Shown here: in pieces, positions 1 to 11,549 of the stretch
Numbering within the stretch: position 1 is the stretch's first letter
Layout of the letters: each line of letters begins with the position of its first letter
Assembly: GCA_030386875.1 (NCBI GenBank)
Contig: CM059577.1
Location: 22,951,038-23,015,037, forward strand
Origin: Morinoia aosen
Lineage: Eukaryota; Arthropoda; Malacostraca; Amphipoda; Talitridae
Direction: 5' to 3'
Length of the DNA stretch: 64,000 bases
Notes under the pieces: generated by a model
Database searches by the model: none
Told to the model about the DNA's origin: nothing
Seen by the model: the letters and a program-made list of their open reading frames with translations, nothing else
Position numbers and translations under genes: made by a program

Positions 1-2218
1 ATTTTCTTCGCTCCATTTTTGCGTTGTGACTCTAAAGTCCAAACACTTTTTTACCCATTTAGCCTGCTTTGTCCTTGGTCTAAATGGACGATACGCTTAT
101 TTAAATATTTTATGCGTCAGTATTAGTCAAAGCGAATGATTTCAAATTAATTGTTTTGGCCTCATCGTTTTCTGTGCTGCTGTTGGCCTGAAGTTCTAAG
201 CATTTGGGTTCAGTTCAGATTGTAGCTCGATTGATCTTTCTGTATTCGTTGTAAAACTGCATAGCTATTAGAGTTTCCGCAAATTAATTGATATTGAACT
301 AAGATACTACTAGTTTCATTTCATACGAATTAATTATTAATTCATTATGTAAAACGCTACATACTTCCAATGTTGAATAGTAATGAGATCCTATTTATTT
401 TGGTCGGATTTGGGATGATGTGAAATCTGAACGTGGAAAAACTCTCAATTCAAGTAACTTTATGAAAATTCAGCAGAATGGCGATAATTTTGGGATTTGC
501 CACCGAAACTTGTTTTGATTGAAATTAATTTTAATTATTAGTTAACGGTGTTAAAGAAAGTTTTATGTGAAAAAGTTTTAACATTTATTACGGAGCTTAT
601 TAAATGTACGAATCATATGTGAGAGCTTAAAATGTAAAATGCGCTATTTTTGTAGTCGTGCGTGAGTGCCATGACGTCGAATATTAACCGCAGGTTTGAT
701 GTTCAATCTTGAATTTATTTATATTTCATCTCCATGTGCATAAACACATAATTTTGCTGCGTGCGAGTTAACTCTTCGGGTTCAAGACTGGAATAAGTGT
801 AAGAGTTCGATTTAAGAGTTTTATAAATGAACTTGATCTACTATAAACATTAGTTAACTTTACGAATTTTCTTCGTAAATCTACGTTGTTGATACCTCGT
901 TATGTTGTTCCAATCCTTAAAATTATGAGACAATGTTTTATTGTCCTGTGGTTCCGCGGAAAAAATTGTCAGCGTATCTTTGAGAGTTAACGTTCCTTTA
1001 AGTTAAGGATGTTTAAGATTCCAGAGAGAACACGATAGTAGCAGTCTTCGTCAGTGCAACTTGCAATTCTCAATGGTAACGGTAGCAATTTATCGCTTAA
1101 AATGAGCAACGCGAATGAACTGAGTTTCCTCGTCACATTCTTCTACTTTTCTCTGTTTGGGAAGGCCGTTTATCTCTAAAGATGAACATTTTTATCGGCA
1201 AAAACTACAGGAGCATCTAAATTAGGTCGCAAGCATTTGTCGTACGAAGATAGTCCATTTAATCGTTAACGTCTAATAGTCTTGCCACGAGACGTTATGC
1301 ATTTCCGTATGAGGGTTCTAAACCTCAGTTATTAGTGAGAAAGAAAATGGAAAATACAGAGCTGAAAGGTGCATAGGAAGAGGAAAAAAGGACCGAGGAA
1401 AATGAAACAGTACGTGTTCGTTTTTCTATCATCGTGAACCCGACTCAACTTGGGGTAATGATAAATACCATGAGATCATTTCAAATAATTTCACTTCAAT
1501 ATACGGACGAACACATGAGTTGTCGACAGCAAAATTTATTATGATACTGAACCAAATTTCTCAACAAATGCACCATGTAACGACTCACCACAAAAGAAAC
1601 CCGTATGTAAGAAAAAAATAAAAAAAACAGTTTATTTCGAATAGAGTTGAAACACGAAATGCTTAACATTGGTTTTAAAAATATCTTAACATAAACATCC
1701 TTAGTTGATAGTTACACATTGGTATCGTAATACGCATGTCAAATGTCGAAACAAATATGATTGACAGAAAAGCACAGCAAAAATGAGGTTCTTTCATTCC
1801 GTAATCGGATTTTGACTGTGCATTTAAATGTAAGTAACTAAGAAAACAACAATACCTGAAAATCGTCCCCCTTCCCATCACTTTAACTTCAAAATTATCA
1901 CACTCAAAAACTGAACCCCTTCCAAAAAAAAAATGCTAGAGTAAACACAACACAATCATAGAAAGCGATAATAGATGTATACGAGGGCACGAAATAAATC
2001 AGAACACACTAGGTATAATCTCACAAGTAACACCGGAAATGCTGGAGTAAACCCAAATATTAAATGGTGCTTCTCTACGCACACTCATCAAATAAAAATC
2101 CAATTTCATAATTAGCACGTAAAAAAGGGGCTTGTGAGTTCACTTCACAGTTGTTCCTCCTGTTTCCAACTGTCTATTAAGTATTGTAGGTTGTCGTCGA
2201 AGTGAAGTACCGCCATGC
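1..2218. other. AT-rich intergenic or 3' UTR DNA
   Basis: No open frame with recognisable protein similarity and no RNA gene is visible on either strand. On the minus strand an AATAAA-type signal is present (TTTATT on the plus strand at 1631-1636), followed in the minus direction by a T-rich run. This could end a minus-strand transcript coming from the possible exon at 2219-2332, which would give a 3' UTR of about 0.6 kb. That link is inference only. Confidence 0.4.
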
Positions 2219-2332
2219 TCATTGCTTCTTCTTCTTAGCGGCGCTGCGCTGCGCCAATCCTGGGTTCATGTCGACTTTGGGGGCTGATGGAACGTGTTTC
2301 GCGGCTGCTTTCACTGGCGCGTTTTGTCTCGA
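2219..2332 (-). CDS. possible 3'-terminal coding exon, unknown protein
   Basis: Read on the minus strand, this stretch is open and ends in a lysine-rich tail (residues SAAKKKKQ, then TGA at 2219-2221). Its composition (KAAAKHVPSAPKVDMNPGLAQ) is more protein-like and GC-richer than the surrounding DNA. The frame would enter at about 2332 after a CAG acceptor (minus strand reads ...CAATCATCAG), but that acceptor lacks a good pyrimidine tract because the 27-bp minisatellite lies directly upstream. A minus-strand AATAAA lies about 0.6 kb downstream. I do not recognise the protein. It may equally be a chance open frame; there is no ATG outside the minisatellite in this frame. Confidence 0.2.
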   Translation of the reverse strand, partial: SRQNAPVKAAAKHVPSAPKVDMNPGLAQRSAAKKKKQ

Positions 2333-2339
2333 AACTGAT

Positions 2340-2871
2340 GATTGCGTTGCGCACATGTGTCTCTGTGATTGCGTTGCCCACATGTGTCTCTGTGATTGCG
2401 TTGCCCACATGTGTCTCTGTGATTGCGTTGCTCACATGTGTCTCTGTGATTGCGTTGCCCACATGTGTCTCTGTGATTGCGTTGCTCACATGTGTCTCTG
2501 TGATTGCGTTGCCCACATGTGTCTCTGTGATTGCGTTGCTCACATGTGTCTCTGTGATTGCGTTACCCACATGCGTCTCTGTGATTGCGTTGCTCACATG
2601 CGTCTCTGTGATTGCGTTGCTCACATGTGTCTCTGTGATTGCGTTGCCCACATGCGTCTCTGTGATTGCGTTGCCCACATGCGTCTCTGTGATTGCGTTG
2701 CTCACATGCGTCTCTGTGATTGCGTTGCTCACATGTGTCTCTGTGATTGCGTTGCCCACATGCGTCTCTGTGATTGCGTTGCCCACATGCGTCTCTGTGA
2801 TTGCGTTGCTCACATGCGTCTCTGTGATTGTGTTGCTCACATGCGTCTCTGTGATTGCGTTGCTCACATAT
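2340..2871. repeat. 27-bp minisatellite, about 20 copies
   Basis: Tandem units of 27 bp are visible by eye, each made of GATTGCGTTGC followed by (C/T)CACATG(T/C)GTCTCTGT. Variation is confined mainly to two positions: C or T before CACATG, and T or C after it. Because 27 is a multiple of three, two plus-strand and two minus-strand phases are open right through the array, producing nine-residue repeats such as DCVAHMCLC and ITETHVSNA. The apparent plus-strand start at 2202 is GTG, not ATG, so I treat those frames as by-products. Many units carry the palindrome CACATGTG, an E-box-like site. Confidence 0.95.
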
Positions 2872-3240
2872 GCACGCTGAAGGCACTTGCTTGCATGGTG
2901 GTTCATGTAGATTGTTTGCGTCTCGCCGCTGAAAATAACGGTACCAAGAATATGTACTTGGTATAGTCAAATAATTAACAATTCAATAATTACCCGCTAT
3001 AATAATTCAATTGAACAGGTGTACAGCGTACCGCGACCGGAAGGCATTTAGCACCTAAATGGCACTCACGTGAGACGAATAAGGTGGGGCAACTATGCAT
3101 GAATTCCTAGAAAAGCTGTGCCAAATGTATTATGAGTGCGGACAATATAAATATAATTTACATTTACTAGCAGGACCAGTGGAAATTCCGCAGACAATGT
3201 CATCAATAAGCTAGGCGGACCCGTGAAAAAATTCGGTCAA
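2872..3240. other. unique intergenic DNA, nothing recognised
   Basis: Short unique segment between the 27-bp minisatellite and the CCTAA-like tract. I see no coding frame, RNA gene or repeat in it. Confidence 0.4.
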
Positions 3241-3337
3241 CATTACCTAACGCATTACCTTCTAACCTAACGCATCCTAACATATGCTAACATAACATGA
3301 ACTAACCTATCCTATCCTAACCTATCCTATCCTAACA
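3241..3337. repeat. degenerate CCTAA/CCTAT tract
   Basis: The stretch is built of imperfect CCTAAC, CCTAT and GCTAAC words, for example CTATCCTATCCTAACC. The insect telomere repeat is TTAGG/CCTAA, so this resembles a degenerate interstitial telomere-like tract. Such tracts are common in insect genomes and do not mark a chromosome end by themselves. A second, shorter tract lies at 3961-4002. Confidence 0.6.
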
Positions 3338-3373
3338 AATTAAAAAATTAAAAAATAAAAGAATAAAGCAATC

Positions 3374-3427
3374 ATCTCTCCCTCCCCCTCTTCCTCTCTT
3401 TCCCTTCCGTCTCACCCTGTCTCTCTT
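3374..3427. repeat. polypyrimidine low-complexity tract
   Basis: Nearly uninterrupted C/T run (CTCTCCCTCCCCCTCTTCC and similar). It is low-complexity DNA with no feature suggesting a gene. Confidence 0.7.
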
Positions 3428-3493
3428 ACGTAACGCGACCCGACGCGAGCCAACCCGTATCATTGATACCGCAATGATATTGAAGGGTGTGAC

Positions 3494-3765
3494 CCACGGT
3501 AGAGGAAACAAGGTAAGTTCAAACCAGTCTTTTTCGTTGACGGTGTGGTTTTGCTGACGTCACGGCAACGAACCCATAGCAGCGCTCATATTACATCTGG
3601 TAGCACAGCTTCCCCCATATCTGGCTCCTCTATTAGCCTAACGTCCTTACGTTTTGGTGACATCATAAAGTTTGTTTGAAATAAAGCCTTTCTATTGGCT
3701 GGCCGTACAAGAGGAGGAGTATTTTCTTCCATAGAAATGAGCCTACATTGTTTCCTCTACCGTGG
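3494..3765. mobile_element. MITE-like inverted-repeat element, 272 bp
   Basis: The ends form an exact 18-bp inverted repeat: CCACGGTAGAGGAAACAA at 3494-3511 and its reverse complement at 3748-3765. The match continues imperfectly for about 10 more bases inward. The 236-bp interior has no coding frame. Short size, terminal inverted repeats and lack of coding fit a non-autonomous DNA transposon. I could not find a convincing target-site duplication: the bases outside the ends (GTGAC and ATCGT) do not match. The superfamily is therefore not assigned; a Transib-like CACGGT start was considered, but the expected 5-bp duplication is absent. Confidence 0.55.
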
Positions 3766-3811
3766 ATCGTACGCACAGGTGCGTGCGATTGTCGTAAGCG
3801 TAGTAATATAC

Positions 3812-3958
3812 AGATAAAAAATAAAAATAATCGAAATAAAAAATGAAAAAGAAAAGAAAGAAATGAAAAAGATAGAAAATAAAAAATAAATACAAATGAA
3901 AAATATTAAAAAACAATAAAAAATAAAAAAATAAAGAAAATACTAATAAAAAATAGTA
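3812..3958. repeat. A-rich low-complexity tract
   Basis: Composed almost wholly of AAAAAT, GAAAAA and AATAAA words on the plus strand. It is low-complexity sequence; the many AATAAA strings are not evidence of a transcript end. Confidence 0.8.
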
Positions 3959-3960
3959 AA

Positions 3961-4002
3961 TATCCTAACCTAATCTAATTTAACCTATCCTACCTATCCT
4001 AT
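3961..4002. repeat. second degenerate CCTAA/CCTAT tract
   Basis: Imperfect CCTAACC, CTAATC and CCTATCC words, in the same orientation as the tract at 3241-3337 and separated from it by the MITE-like element and the A-rich tract. It may be part of one older tract split by those insertions. Confidence 0.5.
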
Positions 4003-4838
4003 TCTGATGAAATGTCAAACGTATCAATACATGTAAAGGCGATCTATTAATGTAACACTCAGGAATTCGGAGACCATGACACCGCAATCGCGGATGAGGA
4101 GCGTTACACACGAACTTAGTTTTAAGCGTATTAATGTATAGATAGCTTCAATGCATGGAAGAATATTTTAATAAACATATTTTGATAATAGAAGTTACCC
4201 TGCTTAAATTATCGTTGTTGTCTTATATTTTCGACGGGTAGGGGTTTGGGATATGGCAACCGTGCTTTTCTGGGAACCTCCCTTAAACGGTCATTTTATT
4301 CTGGTCGAATTATAGTCAACATTAGGATCGAACATGTAGCTAGGTCAATCACCGATTCACAAATGGAATTTTTATTTCAATCTCAGATTTAAAATTTCTC
4401 ATCCTTCCAAAACTTTCAAATGTTTCAAACATGAACATTCATAAAAATATTTCAAAACCTGGCATTTGGAACATTTACATTTATATAAAACAAACGATAT
4501 AACATATAAGAGCCTTGAGAACAATGTCATTCAGAGAATCACATTCCTGGGAAAATGTTGAGCAAAAACGGGTTGTTTTAACACTTTGACTGCAACGTAA
4601 CTTAAGGTTGGTAGGTGATTTTTATCATGCTGCATCACAAACTCATTTTTATGAATGTTGAACGAAAACTAAATGAAGAGAGATCTATTTAATGTTTGTA
4701 TATTTCTCAAGGTGCGCTTCGCAATGTTTTTTTATAAATTACATTTTGACCAACCTGTTCAAACTACTTAATAATCATTTACGACGGTGTTTCAGTCTGT
4801 TTCGATAAAGCGTTTTTTGTCTTTTCGCACGTCGGATC
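4003..4838. other. AT-rich DNA, nothing recognised
   Basis: No coding frame or repeat is recognised here. The right part may contain more of the decayed LINE endonuclease region, but I can align only the piece from about 4839 onward. Confidence 0.35.
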
Positions 4839-6522
4839 TTTCCTGAATGAGCTCCATCGTATTAAGTCGCAGTTGAACAAGTCTTTATACAACGGCATAA
4901 TAATCTGCGGTAACTTTAATATTATGGTCTGTTGAAACATGAAAGCTGTAAACTAATCTCAAATTTCCTAAATGTCTTTCAGTCTAGATCTTTCCTTCCA
5001 ATCATCACGGAGCCCACATGTACATCCTCAGAATCCGCTACGCTTAATTTATGACAGATCCAACTGATTTTCTTACGGGCATAACTACTTTTAAGTTATT
5101 GTTGACTTTATAGCCCCGCTCATATCCAGTATTATTAACTAGTCTCTCTCCTCCTAGACACTTTCCTAACTCCCTCAAAGTTGCTAGAGTAACCCCTATT
5201 TTTAAAAGTGATAAAAAAACTTTCGTCAACAATTATAGACCTATCTCTGTGCTACCAATTATTAGCAAGTTATTCGAGAAAATTTTATGTAAAAAAGTGT
5301 ATTCTTATTTTGAACAAAAATAATTTCCCTATGATGAACCAATTGGTCTTCGCTCTAAAAAATTAACAACACAGGCTTTTTTAAATCAGTTACAATACCT
5401 TTATACCAATATAGATGGATGATAGCTTGTTTTCTCCGTATTTCTTGACTTTTGAAAAGCTTTTGGTTGGGAGGACAATAACATATTACTCTCGAAACTC
5501 CACTGTCATGGCATAAGGGGAGTTCCTCGTGATTGGGTCAGACCATACATAACAAATAGGAAGCAATACGTTGTCATTGACGATGCACAATGGGAATTAC
5601 AGACAATTAGCCATGGAGTTCCAAAACGATCTGTCCTTGTGCCATTTCTATTTTTAATCTATATTTATGATACCGTTAAATTAAAATCATTTTTAATTTC
5701 TTACTTTTTGCCGATGACAGAACGTTTTCAATGGTCATTCCTAATCAAAATCCCGCTTTAATTACGGCGAGTATAAATAAAGAGCTCCAAAGGCTTTACT
5801 GCGGCTTAAAGTTTATAAAATAAGCCCTAATATCCATAAAACAAATCATATTATATTCTCATACAAAAGAAATATATCTCTTGCACGCATTAAAATTGCC
5901 GAAGGTGAAATCGAAGAAACCAATTCGTGTAAGTTGCTGGGCATCATAATAGATAAACATCTGGTCTTCATAACGTATTAGTACTAAGTTATCGAAATCC
6001 GTTGGAATCCTCTATAAAATGAAGAATTCATTGCCTGAAGAAGCTTCACAATACGGAATAGAAGCATGGCACGAAACTGATAAAGATAAAATCCGTACAC
6101 CCATTACTTTGCAAAAAAGAGCCATCACAGCGGTAAAGAAACTAGAATATAATGCTCTCACAAATGATTAATGCAAAAGTTTAAAAATACTTATACCTCT
6201 GGATCTCTACGAACTCTCGATATGTAATTTTTTATAAAAAGCATTGGCCCGTGATGGCGACAAAGACCTCAAATAATTATTAACTGCACAAACAGGTGAT
6301 CACGACTATTTAACCCAAAGTAGCAGTAACTTCATACTTCCCTATTATTCAAGAGCTCGGACACAACGCAGTATCCTCTTCATTGGAACTAAGACTTGGA
6401 ACTCAATCCCTGCAGAGATCCGTGAAAGATATTCTTACAAAGCTTTCAAAATGAATCTTGAATCCCTTTTCTTATCGGAATATTTATCATATAAGATAAC
6501 CAAGTTAAATATTTTCTCCTAA
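4839..6522 (+). pseudogene. decayed non-LTR retrotransposon (LINE), Jockey/CR1-like
   Basis: Reading across frames on the plus strand, three parts of a LINE polyprotein are visible. An AP-endonuclease fragment lies at about 4839-4925 (FLNEL..., then IIICGNFNI, matching the family's CGDFN motif). Reverse-transcriptase blocks run from about 5150 to 5720: VARVTPIFKSDKKTFVNNYR and PISVLP with NYRPIS at 5231-5248, VFLDF.KAFG, WVRPYITNRKQYVVI, SHGVPKRSVLVPFLFLIYI, and the catalytic FADD at 5706-5717. C-terminal blocks follow at about 5880-6522 (KLLGIIID, GIEAWHETDKDKI, TWNSIPAEIRERYS), ending at TAA 6520-6522. Most of the segment between endonuclease and RT is missing, and there are several stops and frameshifts, so it is dead. 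The RT style fits the Jockey/CR1 group; the exact clade cannot be set by eye. Confidence 0.85.
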
Positions 6523-7120
6523 ATGGCTCATCTTGATAGAGCAATTTGGCTTGGGTAGTGTCAATGATCTTCATTTTGTTCTCAAGTCGTTTCTTAAGTA
6601 TACTTTTAACATCTAGTCCATGTAAACTACTTTGTAAAATTAAACGTCGAATCTCGAACGAACTAATTCTTTCCTCAGTCTAGTGCGTTAATTGGTTGAG
6701 CGAATTAGGTTAAGCATAATTGCACACCTTAGAATAGCGTTGGCGGTAGGATGCCCTAGAAGTCACTGAACTTATTCGGGCCCAAAGGTATCTCTACTCA
6801 AATTTGACCATTGTGCTAGACTTAAAAAACAATCTGCTTCTGTATCGCTTATGTTAAATAAATTGTTTAAATTTTTTAATATTATTTCAACTAACATTGA
6901 GGGACTCCAAAGGATTCACCAGTAGTATTTAAATTATTTATAAGTTGTCAGCTATCTCTCTGTGTATAACTCTCCAAGATATGATATGCCGATTGTTTCT
7001 TTAAATAAAATCATTGGCCCCCGACAGGGTTAGTCTTTTAATACGCCTCGTATGGTTTATCTATCAATTAAGGACATTTATAGTACGAAGTTGAAAAAAT
7101 TCAATATGCTGTAGTGCATC
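6523..7120. other. intergenic DNA 3' of the GT31 gene
   Basis: AT-rich, no gene seen. On the minus strand an ATTAAA variant polyadenylation signal (plus-strand TTTAAT at 7037-7042) lies about 80 bp after the stop codon of the galactosyltransferase gene. This is a plausible but weak 3' end for that transcript. Confidence 0.35.
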
Positions 7121-8272
7121 TCATGGATAAATTTTTTTGAAAATAAACGGCCTTTTCTTTTTTATTCCTTTATGGGCAAGAGGACATGTGTGACTGATAA
7201 TCTTATCACCAGTTCTCATCTCACAGCCTCTTCGATAACAATTATGAAATTGATCAAGAGCAGCACCAAATAATTCCAAGTCTCCAACAATAGGAGCAAC
7301 ATAATAATCGCAATAATACTTATGAGAGGAGAGGTTCTCCTGGGTGCAACACTGCAGAAAATCCCGTTGAAATGTGTACTTGTCGTTGAGGCCTTTCCTT
7401 TCTATGCCAAGCTTCTCAGCCATAACGCCAGTCACGTGCACATCATCAATCCAAAAATAAGGAAATAAATGAGCATTTAAAGCAAGTTTCTGGACGGCCT
7501 CCATGGGAGCGATGTAGCACCAACCCGAGAGATAAGTGGGGTAAGTGTCCCCTTTAAATTCCTCTTCAGTTACCTTCCACTTGCCTCCGTTCTCACGAAG
7601 AACAGGAGAACCGATAAAGATAAGCCCGAGTAAAGTATTTTTCAGGTCTGCGTATTTATTTCTCATAAGCTGTTTCAGTTGAAATAAATCCACTGCAATG
7701 TCATCATCCATTTTGATGACGAAATTGGCTTGTGAGCAGAATTGCGTGGCCCATTTAAGACCCATCACGTGTTTGTAGGTGAGATTATGGTAGTGCTCCT
7801 CAAAGTTACCTTGGACTAAATCATGGAATTCTTCATTTTCAGCTTCTATGTCGCTTTGCTTGATTGCCGGGTATTTCGCCTGTCCTTTATTGGCCTTCCC
7901 GATTAAAAATGCTCTCCTCATTCCGATTTCTTTCAACATTTCTTCTGAGATGTGTGTCCTGAAGGTGTTCCTCAGGTCCTTGTGACTAGGGTGCGTGTGC
8001 ACCAGAACCACTGCCAAAACTTCAGATTCTCCACAAATTTTAGGGTTCATCAAGTATTTAAAATCTTGCAAATCAATTAAGCGCGACGTTAAATAGTTAG
8101 TATTGTTATTTTTCACGAGAACTCCTGCAATAGGATGAGGGTTGCTGAATATCGAAAATTTACAAAATAATACAAATATAAAAAGCATGGCGGTGATAAA
8201 GGCCACATGAATTGGTCGGTTTCGTGTGAGCAATCCGAAACGATCCCCTACTTGTTGCAATTGGACGAACAT
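7121..8272 (-). CDS. beta-1,3-galactosyltransferase-like glycosyltransferase (GT31)
   Basis: The 383-residue protein is a predicted type II Golgi enzyme that moves a sugar, usually galactose or N-acetylglucosamine, from a UDP donor onto a glycan in beta-1,3 linkage. It has a short cytosolic tail, a signal-anchor at about residues 22-42 (FITAMLFIFVLF), a stem, and a lumenal catalytic domain. GT31 motifs are in order: LRNTFRTH at 100-107 (usual R..IR.TW, with W replaced by H), the metal-binding DDD at 189-191 in IKMDDDIAVD, YPTYLSG at 244-250, and WIDDVHVTG at 274-282 (usual EDV..G). N-glycosylation sequons are at N56, N163 and N313. Length is typical for the family. The ATG is preceded by one G and a strong splice acceptor, so the coding sequence looks like a single exon after a 5' UTR intron. 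The acceptor substrate cannot be read from sequence. Confidence 0.92.
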   Translation of the reverse strand: MFVQLQQVGDRFGLLTRNRPIHVAFITAMLFIFVLFCKFSIFSNPHPIAGVLVKNNNTNYLTSRLIDLQDFKYLMNPKICGESEVLAVVLVHTHPSHKDLRNTFRTHISEEMLKEIGMRRAFLIGKANKGQAKYPAIKQSDIEAENEEFHDLVQGNFEEHYHNLTYKHVMGLKWATQFCSQANFVIKMDDDIAVDLFQLKQLMRNKYADLKNTLLGLIFIGSPVLRENGGKWKVTEEEFKGDTYPTYLSGWCYIAPMEAVQKLALNAHLFPYFWIDDVHVTGVMAEKLGIERKGLNDKYTFQRDFLQCCTQENLSSHKYYCDYYVAPIVGDLELFGAALDQFHNCYRRGCEMRTGDKIISHTCPLAHKGIKKKRPFIFKKIYP

Positions 8273-8273
8273 C

Positions 8274-8291
8274 CTGCACGGAAATAAAAGT
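8274..8291 (-). promoter_or_regulatory. 3' splice acceptor just before the GT31 start codon
   Basis: The minus strand reads CTTTTATTTCCGTGCAG, then G, then the ATG at 8272. This is a good acceptor: a pyrimidine-rich tract followed by CAG. It implies a spliced 5' UTR whose upstream exon lies at higher coordinates. No matching donor or first exon can be fixed by eye. Confidence 0.6.
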
Positions 8292-9256
8292 CAAGAGTGT
8301 AAAACTGTCAAAAAAATATGGCGAATAATTTTATTTCCTAATGCATACGTGAGAACTTTTTCATAATATCGTAATGAGGCTGTGTTGTACACAAAATTGT
8401 AACGTTAAAACGTTCTAGTGATATGTTAATGTTACCGCGAGAAATGATGTTTATCTTAGTTGGTTAACACAAGATGTTTAATAAAAATCTTAAATTATCT
8501 CGTCTAAATCAATAGGCAGAAAACATGTGTCAAAACAGTAAATTGTATGACATTAGGAATTTCATTTAACTCTAAATAAACTTGATAATACATTTCGTAC
8601 AAATATTGTTGACATTTTTTCCCGCAACTTAAAACGAATAAAAAGTAGCAAATAGTTTCACAAGAATGCTAAAGCATTGACATGAATAATTTTTACGAAA
8701 TTCAAAATTTTCAAACTAAACCTAACACTAAAAATACAGGATGAAGCACTTATCATAAATGGATCAATTTCAATGTCTGCGAAAGCGAGTCATAGAATAA
8801 AAAATTTCTTCACTTCAATGCTTTAGTTCCTAACAAAAATCCTCCCGAAAAGGTAATGAAAATAACAAAAAAAAATACAGTGTACTAGTATTCTTCGTTC
8901 TTCTGATCAAAGCTCTCTTCAGGATAGGAAAGAGACTGCAGCACTTCAAATAACTAATTCAATGTACGTTCAAGAAATACTCGTGCAATTAAAATGTGAT
9001 ATAGCCACAAATAAATTAAGTGATACTCTGCCAAAACTTTTCACTATGACTACAAAATCTCACATAACAGAATAAAATATATAACTTTCTAATTCACTAG
9101 TATTTGTAATATAGTTACAAAATATTCACGAAAAACGAAGAACTCAGATAAATTACCTTCTAAAAATATGAGGCACGATTCTCGTGAACTGAAGGCCGGC
9201 AGAAGACTCTCATCTGTGAATGAATAGATGGGTGAAATTAAGACCTGGATTACATC
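8292..9256. other. AT-rich spacer between GT31 gene and satellite, probably intronic
   Basis: Unique AT-rich sequence without a recognised gene. If the acceptor at 8274 is used, this is intron of the GT31 transcript. Its right end, up to about 9256, grades abruptly into the 21-bp array. A minus-strand frame running out of the array ends at a TAA-type stop at 9089; its last ~60 residues are AT-rich read-through and not convincing protein. Confidence 0.4.
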
Positions 9257-11549
9257 TTGGGACATATGTGTACCATTAGGGGACATATGTGTAGCATTAG
9301 GGGACATATGTGTACCATTAGGGGACATATGTGTGGCATTAGGTGACATATGTGTAGCATTAGGGGACATATGTGTAGCATTAGGGGACATATGTGTGGC
9401 ATTAGGGGACATATGTGTAGCATTAGGTGACATATGTGTAGCATTAGGTGACATATGTGTAGCATTAGGGGACATATGTGTGGCATTAGGGGACATATGT
9501 ATAGCATTAGGGGACATATGTGTAGCATTAGAGGACATATGTGTAGCATTAGGGGACATATGTGTGGCATTAGGGGACATATGTATAGCATTAGGGGACA
9601 TATGTGTAGCATTAGGGGACATATGTGTACCATTAGGGGACATATGTGTAGCATTAGGGGACATATGTGCACCATTAGGGGACATATGTGTAGCATTAGG
9701 GGACATATGTGTAGCATTAGGGGACATATGTGTGGCATTAGGGGACATATGTATAGCATTAGGTGACATATGTGTAGCATTAGGGGACATATGTGTACCA
9801 TTAGGGGACATATGTGTAGCATTAGGGGACATATGTGCACCATTAGGGGACATATGTGTAGCATTAGGGGGCATATGTGTAGCATTAGGGGACATATGTG
9901 TAGCATTAGGTGACATATTTGTAGCATTAGGTGACATATGTGTAGCATTAGGGGACATATGTGTGACATTAGGGGACATATGTATAGCATTAGGGGACAT
10001 ATGTGCAGCATTAGGGGACATATGTGTAGCATTAGGGGACATATGTGTGGCATTAGGGGACATATGTATAGCATTAGGGGACATATGTGTAGCATTAGGG
10101 GACATATGTGTAGCATTAGGGGACATATGTATAGCATTAGGGGACATATGTGTAGCATTAGGGGACATATGTGTTGCATTAGGTGACATATGTGCACCAT
10201 TAGGGGACATATGTGTAGCATTAGGGGACATATGTGTAGCATTAGGGGACATATGTGTAGCATTAGGGGACATATGTGTAGCATTAGGTGACATATGTGT
10301 AGCATTAGGTGACATATGTGTAGCATTAGGTGACATATGTGTAGCATTAGGGGACATATGTGTAGCATTAGGTGACATATGTGTAGCATTAGGTGACATA
10401 TGTGTAGCATTAGGGGACATATGTGTTGCATTAGGTGACATATGTGCACCATTAGGGGACATATGTGTAGCATTAGGGGACATATGTGTAGCATTAGGGG
10501 ACATATGTGCAGCATTAGGGGACATATGCGTAGCATTAGGGGACATATGTGTAGCATTAGGGGACATATGTGTAGCATTAGGGGACATATATGTAGCATT
10601 AGGTGACATATTTGTAGCATTAGGTGACATATGTGTAGCATTAAGGGACAAATGTGCACCATTAGGTGACATATGTGTAGCATTAGGGGACATATGTATG
10701 GCATTAGGTGACATATGTGCACCATTAGGGGACATATGTGTAGCGTTAGGGGACATATTTGCACCATTAGGGGACATATGTGTAGCATTAGGGGACATAT
10801 GTGTAGCATTAGGTGACATATGTGCACCATTAGGGGACATATGTGTAGCGTTAGGGGACATATGTGCACCATTAGGGGACATATGTGTAGCATAAGGGGG
10901 ACATATGTGTAGCATTAGGGGACATATGTGTAGCATTAGGTGACATATGTGTAGCATTAGGTGACATATGTGTAGCATTAGGTGACATATGTGTAGCATT
11001 AGGTGACATATGTGCAGCATTAGGGGACATATGTGTAGCATTAGGGGACATATGTGTAGCATTAGGGGACATATGTGTAGCATTAGGGGACATATGTGCA
11101 GCATAAGGTGACATATGTGTAGCATCAGGTGACATATGTGTAGCATTAGGGGACATATGTGTAGCATTAGGTGACATATGTGTAGCATTAGGGGACATAT
11201 GTGTAGCATTAGGGGACATATGTGTAGCATTAGGGGACATATGTGTAGCATTAGGGGACATATGTGTAGCATTAGGGGACATATGTGTAGCATTAGGGGA
11301 CATATGTGTAGCATTAGGGGACATATGTGTAGCATTAGGGGACATATGTGTAGCATTAGGGGACATATGTGTAGCATTAGGAGACATATGTGTAGCATTA
11401 GGGGACATATGTGTAGCATTAGGGGACATATGTGTAGCATTAGGGGACATATGTGTAGCATTAGGGGACATATGTGTAGCATTAGGGGACATATGTGTAG
11501 CATTAGGGGACATATGTGTAGCATTAGGGGACATATGTGTAGCATTAGG

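Noticed and set aside
2202..2966. Plus-strand 254-codon frame with Cys-rich DCVAHMCLC repeats and a hydrophobic start
   Set aside because: The start codon is GTG, not valid for a eukaryotic gene. Overlapping frames in the same array are equally open, and there is no promoter or homology.
3241..4002. True telomere or chromosome end from CCTAA words
   Set aside because: The words are degenerate, short and flanked by unique sequence and other repeats.
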